Of a DNA stretch of 9,047 nucleotides, positions 1-4,615 are shown in pieces; the stretch's first letter is position 1; each line of letters opens with the position of its first letter. The notes under the pieces are model-generated. The model was not told the DNA's origin. It did no database searches and saw nothing but the letters and a program-made list of their open reading frames with translations. A program made the position numbers and the translations under genes. Source of the DNA: Desulfobacterales bacterium (lineage in GTDB: Bacteria > Desulfobacterota > DSM-4660 > Desulfatiglandales > Desulfatiglandaceae); the NCBI GenBank assembly GCA_027061865.1, contig JAMOVZ010000260.1, forward strand, positions 1 through 9,047, given 5' to 3'.

Positions 1-380
1 ACATGCTTCCCGTATATCTCAGATGTGGAGGCGACAAACACCTTTTTTTTGAACTTGTTTGCAAGGCGGAGCACCACCTCTGTTCCTTTCACATTGGTCT
101 CAAGGGTCTCAACTGGGTGGTCCATGATATTCTTAACACCAACGGCGGCGGCAAGGTGGTATACATGGTCCACCTTAAAAATCAGCTCATTCATTACAGA
201 TTCATTCAGGATGGTATCTACTACCAGGTGGAATCTTTCATGGTTCTGAATGGCTTCCAGATTGCTGAGCTTTCCTGTCCACAGATTGTCTATGGCAAAC
301 ACCTCGTGGCCCAACTCCAAAAGCCTCTCAGCCAGATGTGAGCCAATGAACCCTGCTCCTCCTGTAATAAGTATTTTCAT
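1..380 (-). CDS. NAD-dependent nucleotide-sugar epimerase/dehydratase, N-terminal part (partial)
   Basis: This is the first ~126 residues of an extended short-chain dehydrogenase/reductase; the gene continues past the left edge. It begins MKILITGGAGFIGSHLAERL, the Rossmann dinucleotide-binding motif GxxGxxG at residues 7-13. An acidic DN follows at about residues 33-34 after beta-2, as expected for NAD(H) adenosine-ribose binding. Further on are HLAAAVGV and ASTSEIYGK; the latter holds the conserved Ser/Thr of the SDR active site. The YxxxK catalytic pair lies outside the window. The family converts UDP- or dTDP-sugars in the cytoplasm (4-epimerases, UDP-glucuronate decarboxylases, dehydratases), and the AAAVGV and TSEIYGK segments recall the UDP-glucuronate decarboxylase/UDP-glucose epimerase branch. 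Exact substrate cannot be set from this fragment. The ATG at 380 follows a very G-rich Shine-Dalgarno (GGAGGGGGAA). Upstream regulators of EPS type fit a polysaccharide-precursor role. Confidence 0.9.
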   Translation of the reverse strand, partial: MKILITGGAGFIGSHLAERLLELGHEVFAIDNLWTGKLSNLEAIQNHERFHLVVDTILNESVMNELIFKVDHVYHLAAAVGVKNIMDHPVETLETNVKGTEVVLRLANKFKKKVFVASTSEIYGKH

Positions 381-388
381 CTTATATG

Positions 389-425
389 TTCCCCCTCCCC
401 ATAGTCCCCTCCCACCAGGGGGGAA
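389..425 (-). promoter_or_regulatory. G-rich leader with hairpin and possible G-quadruplex over the epimerase ribosome-binding site
   Basis: Read on the minus strand, the epimerase leader has four G-runs in 23 nt (GGG, A, GGGG, ACTAT, GGGG, A, GGGGG; plus-strand 391-413). This fits the G3+N1-7 quadruplex pattern. The last run is also the Shine-Dalgarno. A 7-bp inverted repeat (TTCCCCC at 389-395, GGGGGAA at 419-425 on the plus strand) could pair the ribosome-binding site with upstream sequence. The repeats are seen directly; any effect on translation is inference. Confidence 0.35.
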
Positions 426-450
426 TTTTGGAATTGGATAGTGTTTAAGA

Positions 451-858
451 TTAGATGGGATTCACTATTTTCACACCACGGATAGTCTCGCCAGGATTGA
501 GAGCTTCCGTCCAAACAACGGAGCAGTTAGCACTCTCTGCGGCAGCCACAATAAGGGCATCCCAAAACGAAAGCCGCTTGATGATACTTATGTCTATTGC
601 TTCAAAAACCATGTCCTGGGTTATCAGTACTGTCTCAAAGTTCGCAAATCCGGATAACAAATCCTTCGCCACTAAAGGATCCAAGCCTAATTTCTTAGTA
701 GCGACAACAAAAAACTCTTGCATTACTTGGGTAGAAATAACCCCTGAAGGATCTCCACGGAGAGATTTAAGTAGAGCCCTACATTTGTCCTTTTTCTTAG
801 GGTAGGAACCGTCTATTGAGTAAATTAGTATACTTGTGTCTATGAAGACCTTAGACAT
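451..858 (-). CDS. vapC: PIN-domain ribonuclease toxin, VapC type
   Basis: This 135-aa protein is the usual size for a VapC toxin, a Mg2+-dependent endoribonuclease kept inactive by its antitoxin. The PIN fold acids are visible: D7 in VFIDTSILIY, E48 in QVMQEFF, D100 in SFWDALIV, and an acidic residue at E118 in VVWTEALNPG, where many relatives have TED. The C-terminus GVKIVNPI is typical of this subgroup. The start is the ATG at 858, which overlaps the antitoxin stop by 8 nt (ATGTCTAA). An in-frame upstream extension to 903 would lie inside the antitoxin gene and adds a lysine-rich stretch foreign to the family. All key acids are intact, so the toxin is probably functional. RNA target (tRNA, rRNA or mRNA) cannot be inferred. 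Known for the family: growth arrest when the labile antitoxin is degraded. Confidence 0.9.
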   Translation of the reverse strand: MSKVFIDTSILIYSIDGSYPKKKDKCRALLKSLRGDPSGVISTQVMQEFFVVATKKLGLDPLVAKDLLSGFANFETVLITQDMVFEAIDISIIKRLSFWDALIVAAAESANCSVVWTEALNPGETIRGVKIVNPI

Positions 859-1075
859 CGTAGATCTCTTCCCTTTTCCATCTGGGCCCTTTTGAGCGCG
901 CACCGAGCTTATCGGCCAAGGAAAAGATCTCGTCCAACCACTCGTTATTCTCCTTCATGACTGTTCTCTTGAGTTGTTCCCTTATCAGTGCATTCAAGGT
1001 CGTACGATGCTTTTGAGCATAAAGGCGCCCCTGCTTTAAGAGGCTTTCATCTAATGAGATAGTAATATTGGGCAT
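851..1075 (-). CDS. vapB: Ribbon-helix-helix antitoxin, VapB type (DUF6364-like)
   Basis: This 74-aa protein has an N-terminal ribbon-helix-helix half: beta strand NITISLDESLL (residues 3-13), then helices RLYAQKHRTTLNALIREQLK (about 17-36). This is the DUF6364/RHH antitoxin pattern. The C-terminal half is charged (SLADKLGARSKGPRWKREE) and is the expected toxin-wrapping tail that neutralises the PIN nuclease. The antitoxin gene comes first and overlaps the toxin by 8 nt, the normal toxin-antitoxin order with translational coupling. The ATG at 1075 has a strong Shine-Dalgarno (GGGAGGA) five nucleotides upstream. RHH dimers usually bind a palindrome in their own promoter; a matching inverted repeat lies at 1146-1162. 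The partner assignment is clear from context; subfamily naming is less sure. Confidence 0.85.
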   Translation of the reverse strand: MPNITISLDESLLKQGRLYAQKHRTTLNALIREQLKRTVMKENNEWLDEIFSLADKLGARSKGPRWKREEIYDV

Positions 1076-1135
1076 GGGTTTCCTCCCTTCATTTCCCGGT
1101 CAATAAAAGAGGAATGTAAGGCTTCCTACGATTAC

Positions 1136-1164
1136 TTAATAAGTGTACACGGCTTACGTGTAAA
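1136..1164 (-). promoter_or_regulatory. Putative vapBC promoter with embedded operator
   Basis: On the minus strand a -35-like TTTACA (plus-strand 1159-1164) and a -10-like TATTAA (1136-1141) are 17 nt apart, about 60 nt upstream of the antitoxin ATG. Between and overlapping them is a perfect 6-bp inverted repeat, TACACG and CGTGTA with a 5-nt spacer (1146-1162). This is the right place for autorepression by the RHH antitoxin or the toxin-antitoxin complex. The motif is seen; the binding is inferred. Confidence 0.5.
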
Positions 1165-1250
1165 TTGCAAAGCAGGATTTGAAAAGTGGAGCATAGCTCC
1201 GCCCCTTCGGCTTCATAGCGCCGATATTGATAACCACCTGAAATAATTAA

Positions 1251-1293
1251 TAAAAAGCCCAATTAATAAGCGTAAAGCCAGGGGGAATGGGCT
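1251..1293 (-). terminator. Candidate intrinsic terminator/attenuator after the NusG-like gene
   Basis: Read on the minus strand, AGCCCA (1288-1293) can pair with TGGGCT (1256-1261), followed directly by a U-run (plus-strand AAAAA at 1251-1255) and AU-rich sequence. The stem is only 6 bp and the loop is long (26 nt), so it is a weak terminator. It could end the regulator transcript or act as a conditional attenuator ahead of vapBC and the sugar genes. Confidence 0.3.
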
Positions 1294-1333
1294 GGTTGTG
1301 GCCCAACACGGATACAACTGGAGGGCACAACCA
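1293..1333 (-). repeat. Inverted repeat (RNA hairpin candidate) just downstream of the NusG-like gene
   Basis: The arms TGGTTGTG (1293-1300) and CACAACCA (1326-1333) are perfect 8-bp complements. Three further GC pairs (1302-1304 with 1323-1325) are possible past a one-base bulge, leaving an 18-nt loop. The hairpin begins 5 nt after the stop codon of the NusG-like gene and lies upstream of the terminator-like hairpin at 1251-1293. The rest of this 263-nt gene-free stretch (1076-1338) holds the vapBC promoter and a small GGAGC/GCTCC stem-loop at 1188-1200. Confidence 0.4.
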
Positions 1334-1338
1334 TTTGG

Positions 1339-1851
1339 CTATGTTATTTTTTCAAGGGCCCAGTCATTTATTTCCACTTCTACGGAGCGGCGCAGCAACT
1401 CCACGCTCACTACTACCCTGTCGGATTTCCCTTTGTGGCGTATGTAAAAGCCGATCAGCCCCTTCAAAGGGCCCTCCATTATCATTACCCTGTCTCCCTT
1501 GGCCACATAATCGCGATTCTGGACAGTCCTGTCCGTGCCATCCAGGATCATGAGAGAGGCTATTTCTTCTTCGTTTGCAGGCACAGGTCTTCCCTGGAAG
1601 CCAACCATGCGAACCACCCCTGTGGTCCTAAGTATGCGGTGGTAATCCTCAGGCCTCATATGGGTTCTTACAAATACGTAACCAGGAATCATTGGGGCCA
1701 AGATTTTTTTTCTCCGATCCCTCCGCCTGCTCATTACCTGGACCCGTGGGTAAAAGGCCTCAATGGATTTTTTAGTAAGCCCATCGCAGACCTTTTGCTC
1801 GAAGTGGCTCTTGGTGTGCAAGGCATACCAGTTGAGTCGGTCCAGGTTCAT
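1339..1851 (-). CDS. NusG-like specialised transcription antitermination protein (RfaH/UpxY/LoaP-like)
   Basis: This 170-aa protein has a NusG N-terminal (NGN) domain at about residues 7-105, beginning NWYALHTKSHFEQKV and carrying the hallmark APMIPGYVFVRT (52-63). A KOW motif follows near the C-terminus (VAKGDRVMIMEGPLKGLIGF, about 116-135). The NGN domain binds the RNA polymerase clamp in this family. Specialised paralogues (RfaH, UpxY, LoaP) raise processivity of long polysaccharide or antibiotic operons. The context supports a specialised paralogue rather than housekeeping NusG: the gene sits beside an EPS-type MarR regulator and a sugar epimerase, and no secE, rplK or rplA is nearby. The ATG overlaps the upstream stop by 4 nt (ATGA), so translation is coupled. 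No canonical ops element (GGCGGTAG) was found downstream, so its recruitment signal, if any, is of another type. Confidence 0.85.
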   Translation of the reverse strand: MNLDRLNWYALHTKSHFEQKVCDGLTKKSIEAFYPRVQVMSRRRDRRKKILAPMIPGYVFVRTHMRPEDYHRILRTTGVVRMVGFQGRPVPANEEEIASLMILDGTDRTVQNRDYVAKGDRVMIMEGPLKGLIGFYIRHKGKSDRVVVSVELLRRSVEVEINDWALEKIT

Positions 1852-2426
1852 AGTACTGCTATCCTTTCAAGCGCAATCCGTTGTTCAAGCAAAAACTCCA
1901 AATCTGCCTCCAGGTAATCAAGGCGGGTAAGCAGGATGCCATCCCAATCCTTGTCCTCTAACCTATGGTTGCCCGCGATGGGAATGCCAAAAAAGTTATT
2001 CCCAATTCTCTCTTCATCCACCACGCCTACTAGCGACAATGGGGTCATTTGAAGGTATAGATAGGCTAGCTCTGCCACCTCCCCTGAGCCATAGAATAAG
2101 AGTTTTGCCATTCCTCTTTGTTCCATCTCCTTGAACTTGTCTAGGAGCATTTGCTTGATTTCTCTGTAAAAATTCACCGAGTAGCGAAGATATGCCACTG
2201 TGAGCTTGCTCTTTTGAGCAAGCCCTTTGGGGGTCAAGAGATACTTTACCCTGTTCCTTGGGAGGGTCTTTACTTTAAAATAGCCTTTGTTTACCAATCG
2301 CTTGATAAATGTATTGACAAGCCCAAGGGAGAGGTTCAGGCGGCGGGCCAGCTCCCTTTGGCTGAAAGACTCACCCCTTTCCACCTCGCCCATAAGCCGA
2401 AGGATATGTATGTCTTCCCGTTCCAT
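1848..2426 (-). CDS. EPS-associated MarR-like winged-helix regulator with C-terminal Rossmann-like domain
   Basis: This 192-aa protein is read from the ATG at 2426; an in-frame TTG at 2432 is the alternative start. Residues 1-70 form a winged helix-turn-helix: SFSQRELARRLNLSLGLVNT (about 20-39) is the HTH, and VKTLPRNRVKYLLTPKG (52-68) is the wing. This resembles the EPS-associated MarR-type regulators that precede polysaccharide operons. A helical linker (70-104) leads to a second domain (106-192), LLFYGSGEVAELAYLYLQ then SLVGVVDEE. This is a GxGxxA Rossmann-type nucleotide loop like that of PglD_N/CoA-binding folds, so a ligand (NAD, CoA or nucleotide sugar) could modulate DNA binding. The gene is coupled to the NusG-like gene by a 4-nt overlap. 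No good Shine-Dalgarno is visible. A perfect palindrome lies 23 nt upstream of the start and may be its own operator. Confidence 0.8.
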   Translation of the reverse strand: MEREDIHILRLMGEVERGESFSQRELARRLNLSLGLVNTFIKRLVNKGYFKVKTLPRNRVKYLLTPKGLAQKSKLTVAYLRYSVNFYREIKQMLLDKFKEMEQRGMAKLLFYGSGEVAELAYLYLQMTPLSLVGVVDEERIGNNFFGIPIAGNHRLEDKDWDGILLTRLDYLEADLEFLLEQRIALERIAVL

Positions 2427-2448
2427 GTGCAATATAGATGACCGGCAA

Positions 2449-2477
2449 AGTGTTCATAATTTGAACACTCATGTCAA
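2449..2477 (-). promoter_or_regulatory. Perfect palindrome (probable operator) beside a -35 element, upstream of the MarR-like gene
   Basis: AGTGTTCA (2449-2456) and TGAACACT (2462-2469) are perfect 8-bp complements around TAATT. On the minus strand a consensus -35 TTGACA (plus-strand 2472-2477) lies directly upstream. The palindrome therefore covers the spacer and -10 zone of the regulator's own promoter; the -10 itself is poor. Size and symmetry fit a dimeric winged-helix protein. Autoregulation is inferred. Confidence 0.55.
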
Positions 2478-2532
2478 GAAGAATTTCGGCAATCTGATAA
2501 CTTTATGAAATAAATTCGAGCCAGGGCGAAAT

Positions 2533-2565
2533 TTACCCATTTTGGTCAGGCCTGATTTTGGGTAA
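2533..2565. repeat. Nested inverted repeats in the divergent intergenic region
   Basis: An outer repeat, TTACCCA (2533-2539) with TGGGTAA (2559-2565), encloses a 10-bp perfect palindrome TCAGGCCTGA (2546-2555). No gene overlaps it. It could be an operator for either divergent unit or a chance structure. The remainder of 2478-2744 shows no other convincing element and no confident promoter for the plus-strand operon. Confidence 0.3.
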
Positions 2566-2744
2566 TAATGTGAGGGGAATGGGAAATGTGTGATGTGGGG
2601 CTACTGGAGATTTTTGGTCCTTTTATCAAAAATTACTGGTTCCCGAATTGGGGATAAAGAGTGTGAGACCAAGGATATGCAATTTGGGGTGGATGTTTGA
2701 GCATGGTTGTGGCAACTTTAAAACCCAAGGAGGGAGGATTTAAG

Positions 2745-2930
2745 GTGTCTTTGGCAAATCGTATATTGCTTTCAGCAGGTATTTTGACAGTTGATTTGGT
2801 GGTGTTTTTCTTACCGTTGACGGCACTTTTTCTAATCTATATACTGTTGGCTAATCCTCCATGGTTCAGAGAATTTTTGGAGAGGCTGGACAAGGGCGGG
2901 GGACCGGAAGCGGCCAAGGAGCGCGAATGA
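2745..2930 (+). CDS. Small single-span membrane protein of unknown function
   Basis: This 61-aa protein starts at GTG 2745, chosen because a strong Shine-Dalgarno (AAGGAGGGAGG, 2728-2738) lies about 7 nt upstream. In-frame TTG 2697 and ATG 2703 would lengthen it by 16 or 14 residues but have weaker sites. The protein is one long hydrophobic stretch (ILLSAGILTVDLVVFFLPLT through ALFLIYILLA, about residues 7-36), then a short hydrophilic tail FREFLERLDKGGG with charged residues. By the positive-inside rule orientation is unclear. No known family was recognised. It is the first gene of a compact plus-strand set and overlaps the next gene by 4 nt (ATGA), implying coupled translation. It could be a membrane anchor or accessory for one of the three downstream products. 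Confidence 0.65.
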   Translation: MSLANRILLSAGILTVDLVVFFLPLTALFLIYILLANPPWFREFLERLDKGGGPEAAKERE

Positions 2931-3133
2931 TGGAATGCAAAAAGGAGATAAATCTTCAAAAGTGTAACTGCACCTATGATCCCTGCGAGAAAAAGGGAAT
3001 ATGTTGCGAGTGTATATCCTATCATCTGAAGATGCGCCAGCTGCCAGGGTGCTGTTTCCCTAAAGAGGCGGAAGCCACTTGGGACAGATCCTTTGAACAC
3101 TTTGCCAGGTTAGTTCAAGGCGGAAAGGTATAA
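2927..3133 (+). CDS. Cysteine-rich small protein, DUF6485-like
   Basis: This 68-aa protein starts MMECKKEINLQKCNC. Nine cysteines (4, 13, 15, 20, 26, 27, 29, 42, 43) plus H33 make CxC, CCxC and CC clusters, so zinc or iron-sulfur binding is very likely. The pattern C-N-C-x4-C-x5-CCEC-x3-H followed by LPGCCFP and a C-terminal WDRSFEHFARL helix matches my recollection of DUF6485 proteins, common in anaerobes and of unknown function. The ATG at 2927 overlaps the stop of the membrane protein gene by 4 nt; a second ATG at 2930 is equally possible. The Shine-Dalgarno AAGGAG lies at 2916-2921. There is no signal peptide, so it is probably cytoplasmic. A longer in-frame start at 2861 would duplicate the end of the upstream gene and is not favoured. 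Confidence 0.75.
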   Translation: MMECKKEINLQKCNCTYDPCEKKGICCECISYHLKMRQLPGCCFPKEAEATWDRSFEHFARLVQGGKV

Positions 3134-3135
3134 AA

Positions 3136-3453
3136 TTGGGAGAGCTTAGCATTGAGGAATTGTTTAGGGGTTTAGAGTCTTCAGATTGCCACCTAGATGA
3201 GTCTTCCCGCAGATTCTTTTCTTGTATTATAAAATCCACCCTCCGATTTCGTGACCGCATGTTAGAAACAAAGGGAATCGTGGTCACTGTGAAGGATGTA
3301 AGGACCTCACTTAGATGGCTTGTCCCAGCCCTAGCCACTGGAAACCTGCCAGAGCTTGAAAACCCAATAGCCATGGAGCTGCTAAAGACCTGGCTGAAAG
3401 ATCTGAGAGATTCCCCTTCCTCCGTGGCAGCATCCTCCCGAACCAACGCCTGA
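3136..3453 (+). CDS. Uncharacterised helical protein
   Basis: This is a 105-aa soluble protein I do not recognise. It would be read from a TTG at 3136, only 2 nt after the upstream stop, with a GGAAAGG site about 7 nt before it. No better ATG or GTG sits near the 5' end, so the exact start is uncertain. The sequence is mostly helix-forming and mixed in charge (LSIEELFRGLESSDCHLDES, then RRFFSCIIKSTLRFRDRMLE, VKDVRTSLRWLVPALATG). It ends in a Ser/Ala-rich tail. Two cysteines are present but no CxxC motif. The stop at 3453 is one nucleotide before the next ATG, so it belongs to the same transcript as its neighbours. Coding is supported by the tight packing and the open frame across the gap, not by homology. 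Confidence 0.55.
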   Translation: MGELSIEELFRGLESSDCHLDESSRRFFSCIIKSTLRFRDRMLETKGIVVTVKDVRTSLRWLVPALATGNLPELENPIAMELLKTWLKDLRDSPSSVAASSRTNA

Positions 3454-3454
3454 G

Positions 3455-4492
3455 ATGCCTCACTCACCACGAAAAAGGATAATAATAAAAAAACCAGGGG
3501 GGCACGATGCCCTTCAGATAACTGATGACCGAATCGGCCCTCCCGCCCCTGGAGAAGCACAAGTAGAGGTTAAGGCCTGTGGAGTCAACTTTGCCGACAT
3601 TGCCGTGCGGCTTGGACTATACAGGGCTGCCAAGGACCTGTATCCGCTGACCCCGGGGCTTGAGTTCTCTGGGGTGGTCAGAGAGGTTGGTGAAGAGGTC
3701 CATGAGTTCTCAGAGGGTGACAGGGTGTTTGGCGTGTGCAGATTTGGGGGATATGCTTCTTCAATAAATTGCCCATCTCATCAACTATGGCCCATGCCGG
3801 AAGCATGGAGTTACGAGAAGGGGGCCACATTTGCTGTGGTATATCTGACAGCCTATTATGGGATCCACCACGTGGGCCACTTGAGCGAGCCTGACAAGGT
3901 GCTGCTCCACTCGGCCGCAGGAGGCGTGGGCACTGCAGCACTCCATCTCTTACGAATAAATGGAAACTTCTGTGCCGCCGTGGTGGGAAGAAGCCACAAG
4001 CGAGAAGCGGCAGCCAAGGCAGGAGCCGACCTTGTAATCGATAAAGAAACACAAGACTTGTGGGCTGAGGCTGAAAAGGCCAGCCCAGAGGGCTGGGACC
4101 TAATATTGGATGCAAATGGGGCCTCCACCCTCAAGGGGTCCTATGAGCATTTAAGGCCCCAGGGAAGACTGATAATTTATGGATTCGCCTCAATGTTTTC
4201 ACCATCTGGCAAGAAGAACATCCCAAAGCTTCTATGGTATTACCTCAAAACCCCCCGTTTCAGCCCATTTGACCTTACAACCAGCAATAAGACTGTTGCA
4301 GGCTTCAACTTGATATACCTCTTCGACAAAGTTGAGCCTTTCCGAAAAATCATGGAGATACTCTTGCGCTGGGATGCCAAGGGGCTTTTGCCATCCATGC
4401 CGGTAAAGAGCTATGCATTTGAGGAAGCAGCCAAGGCTCACAGGGACCTTGAATCGGGGCAGACAATTGGAAAGTTGGTGTTGACAATATAA
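3455..4492 (+). CDS. Zinc-independent MDR oxidoreductase, quinone oxidoreductase/VAT-1-like
   Basis: This 345-aa protein is a complete medium-chain dehydrogenase/reductase. The GroES-like domain covers about residues 1-125, with GVNFADIAVRLGLY (43-56) and LTPGLEFSGVVREVG (65-79). The nucleotide-binding domain has VLLHSAAGGVGTAALHLL (149-166), where AAGGVG is the quinone-oxidoreductase/VAT-1 form of the Rossmann loop. The structural and catalytic zinc Cys/His sets of alcohol dehydrogenases are absent. The C-terminal AKAHRDLESGQTIGKLVLTI is the usual family ending. The family reduces quinones or activated alkenes with NADPH; VAT-1 relatives are often membrane-associated, and substrate is unknown here. 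The gene is fourth in a packed operon (1 nt after the previous stop). Its stop ends 3 nt before the 3' end of the convergent tRNA gene, leaving no room for a separate terminator. Confidence 0.88.
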   Translation: MPHSPRKRIIIKKPGGHDALQITDDRIGPPAPGEAQVEVKACGVNFADIAVRLGLYRAAKDLYPLTPGLEFSGVVREVGEEVHEFSEGDRVFGVCRFGGYASSINCPSHQLWPMPEAWSYEKGATFAVVYLTAYYGIHHVGHLSEPDKVLLHSAAGGVGTAALHLLRINGNFCAAVVGRSHKREAAAKAGADLVIDKETQDLWAEAEKASPEGWDLILDANGASTLKGSYEHLRPQGRLIIYGFASMFSPSGKKNIPKLLWYYLKTPRFSPFDLTTSNKTVAGFNLIYLFDKVEPFRKIMEILLRWDAKGLLPSMPVKSYAFEEAAKAHRDLESGQTIGKLVLTI

Positions 4493-4495
4493 GTC

Positions 4496-4572
4496 TGGTC
4501 GGGACGACTGGATTTGAACCAGCGACCCCCGCGTCCCGAACGCGGTGCTCTACCAGCCTGAGCCACGTCCCG
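4496..4572 (-). tRNA. tRNA-Pro (anticodon CGG)
   Basis: This 77-nt cloverleaf is read on the minus strand. The acceptor stem CGGGACG pairs fully with CGTCCCG, followed by discriminator A and an encoded CCA. The anticodon arm has stem CCGCG/CGCGG and loop TTCGGGA, giving CGG, which reads CCG proline codons. The T arm contains GGTTCAAATCC. The D arm with GGCTCAGGCTGGTAGAGC closely follows bacterial proline tRNAs such as E. coli proK. It lies 22 nt downstream of the NUDIX gene on the same strand. Confidence 0.96.
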
Positions 4573-4586
4573 ACCCTTTATCAACC

Positions 4587-4615
4587 ATCTTAAACTATTG
4601 GCCTTGTTCCAGCAA
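4587..4615 (-). promoter_or_regulatory. Possible promoter for tRNA-Pro
   Basis: On the minus strand TTGCTG (plus-strand 4610-4615) and TAAGAT (4587-4592) are 17 nt apart. The -10 ends 14 nt before the mature tRNA 5' end. Both hexamers deviate from consensus, so read-through from the NUDIX operon is an equally good source of the tRNA. Confidence 0.3.

Noticed and set aside
859..903. 15-residue N-terminal extension of the PIN toxin
   Set aside because: It lies within the antitoxin coding region, and MSKVFIDTS is the standard family start.
1188..1235. GC-rich stem-loops near vapBC resembling a REP or transposon remnant
   Set aside because: Only a 5-bp GGAGC/GCTCC stem and short imperfect repeats; no second copy or transposase in the window.
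1435..1917. 160-codon plus-strand frame across the NusG-like gene
   Set aside because: It is antisense to a recognised NGN/KOW protein and crosses the coupled start of two minus-strand genes; there is no ribosome site.
2697..2724. TTGAGC/TAAAAC pair (16-nt spacing) as promoter of the four-gene operon
   Set aside because: The predicted start would cut off the strong Shine-Dalgarno at 2728-2738, and both hexamers are weak.
2861..2926. 22-residue N-terminal extension of the Cys-rich protein
   Set aside because: Overlaps the membrane protein frame; a Gly-rich extension is out of keeping, and AAGGAG sits at the right distance for ATG 2927.
4496..4572. tRNA-Pro as an attachment site for an integrated element
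   Set aside because: No integrase gene and no duplicated tRNA 3' end was seen elsewhere in the window.
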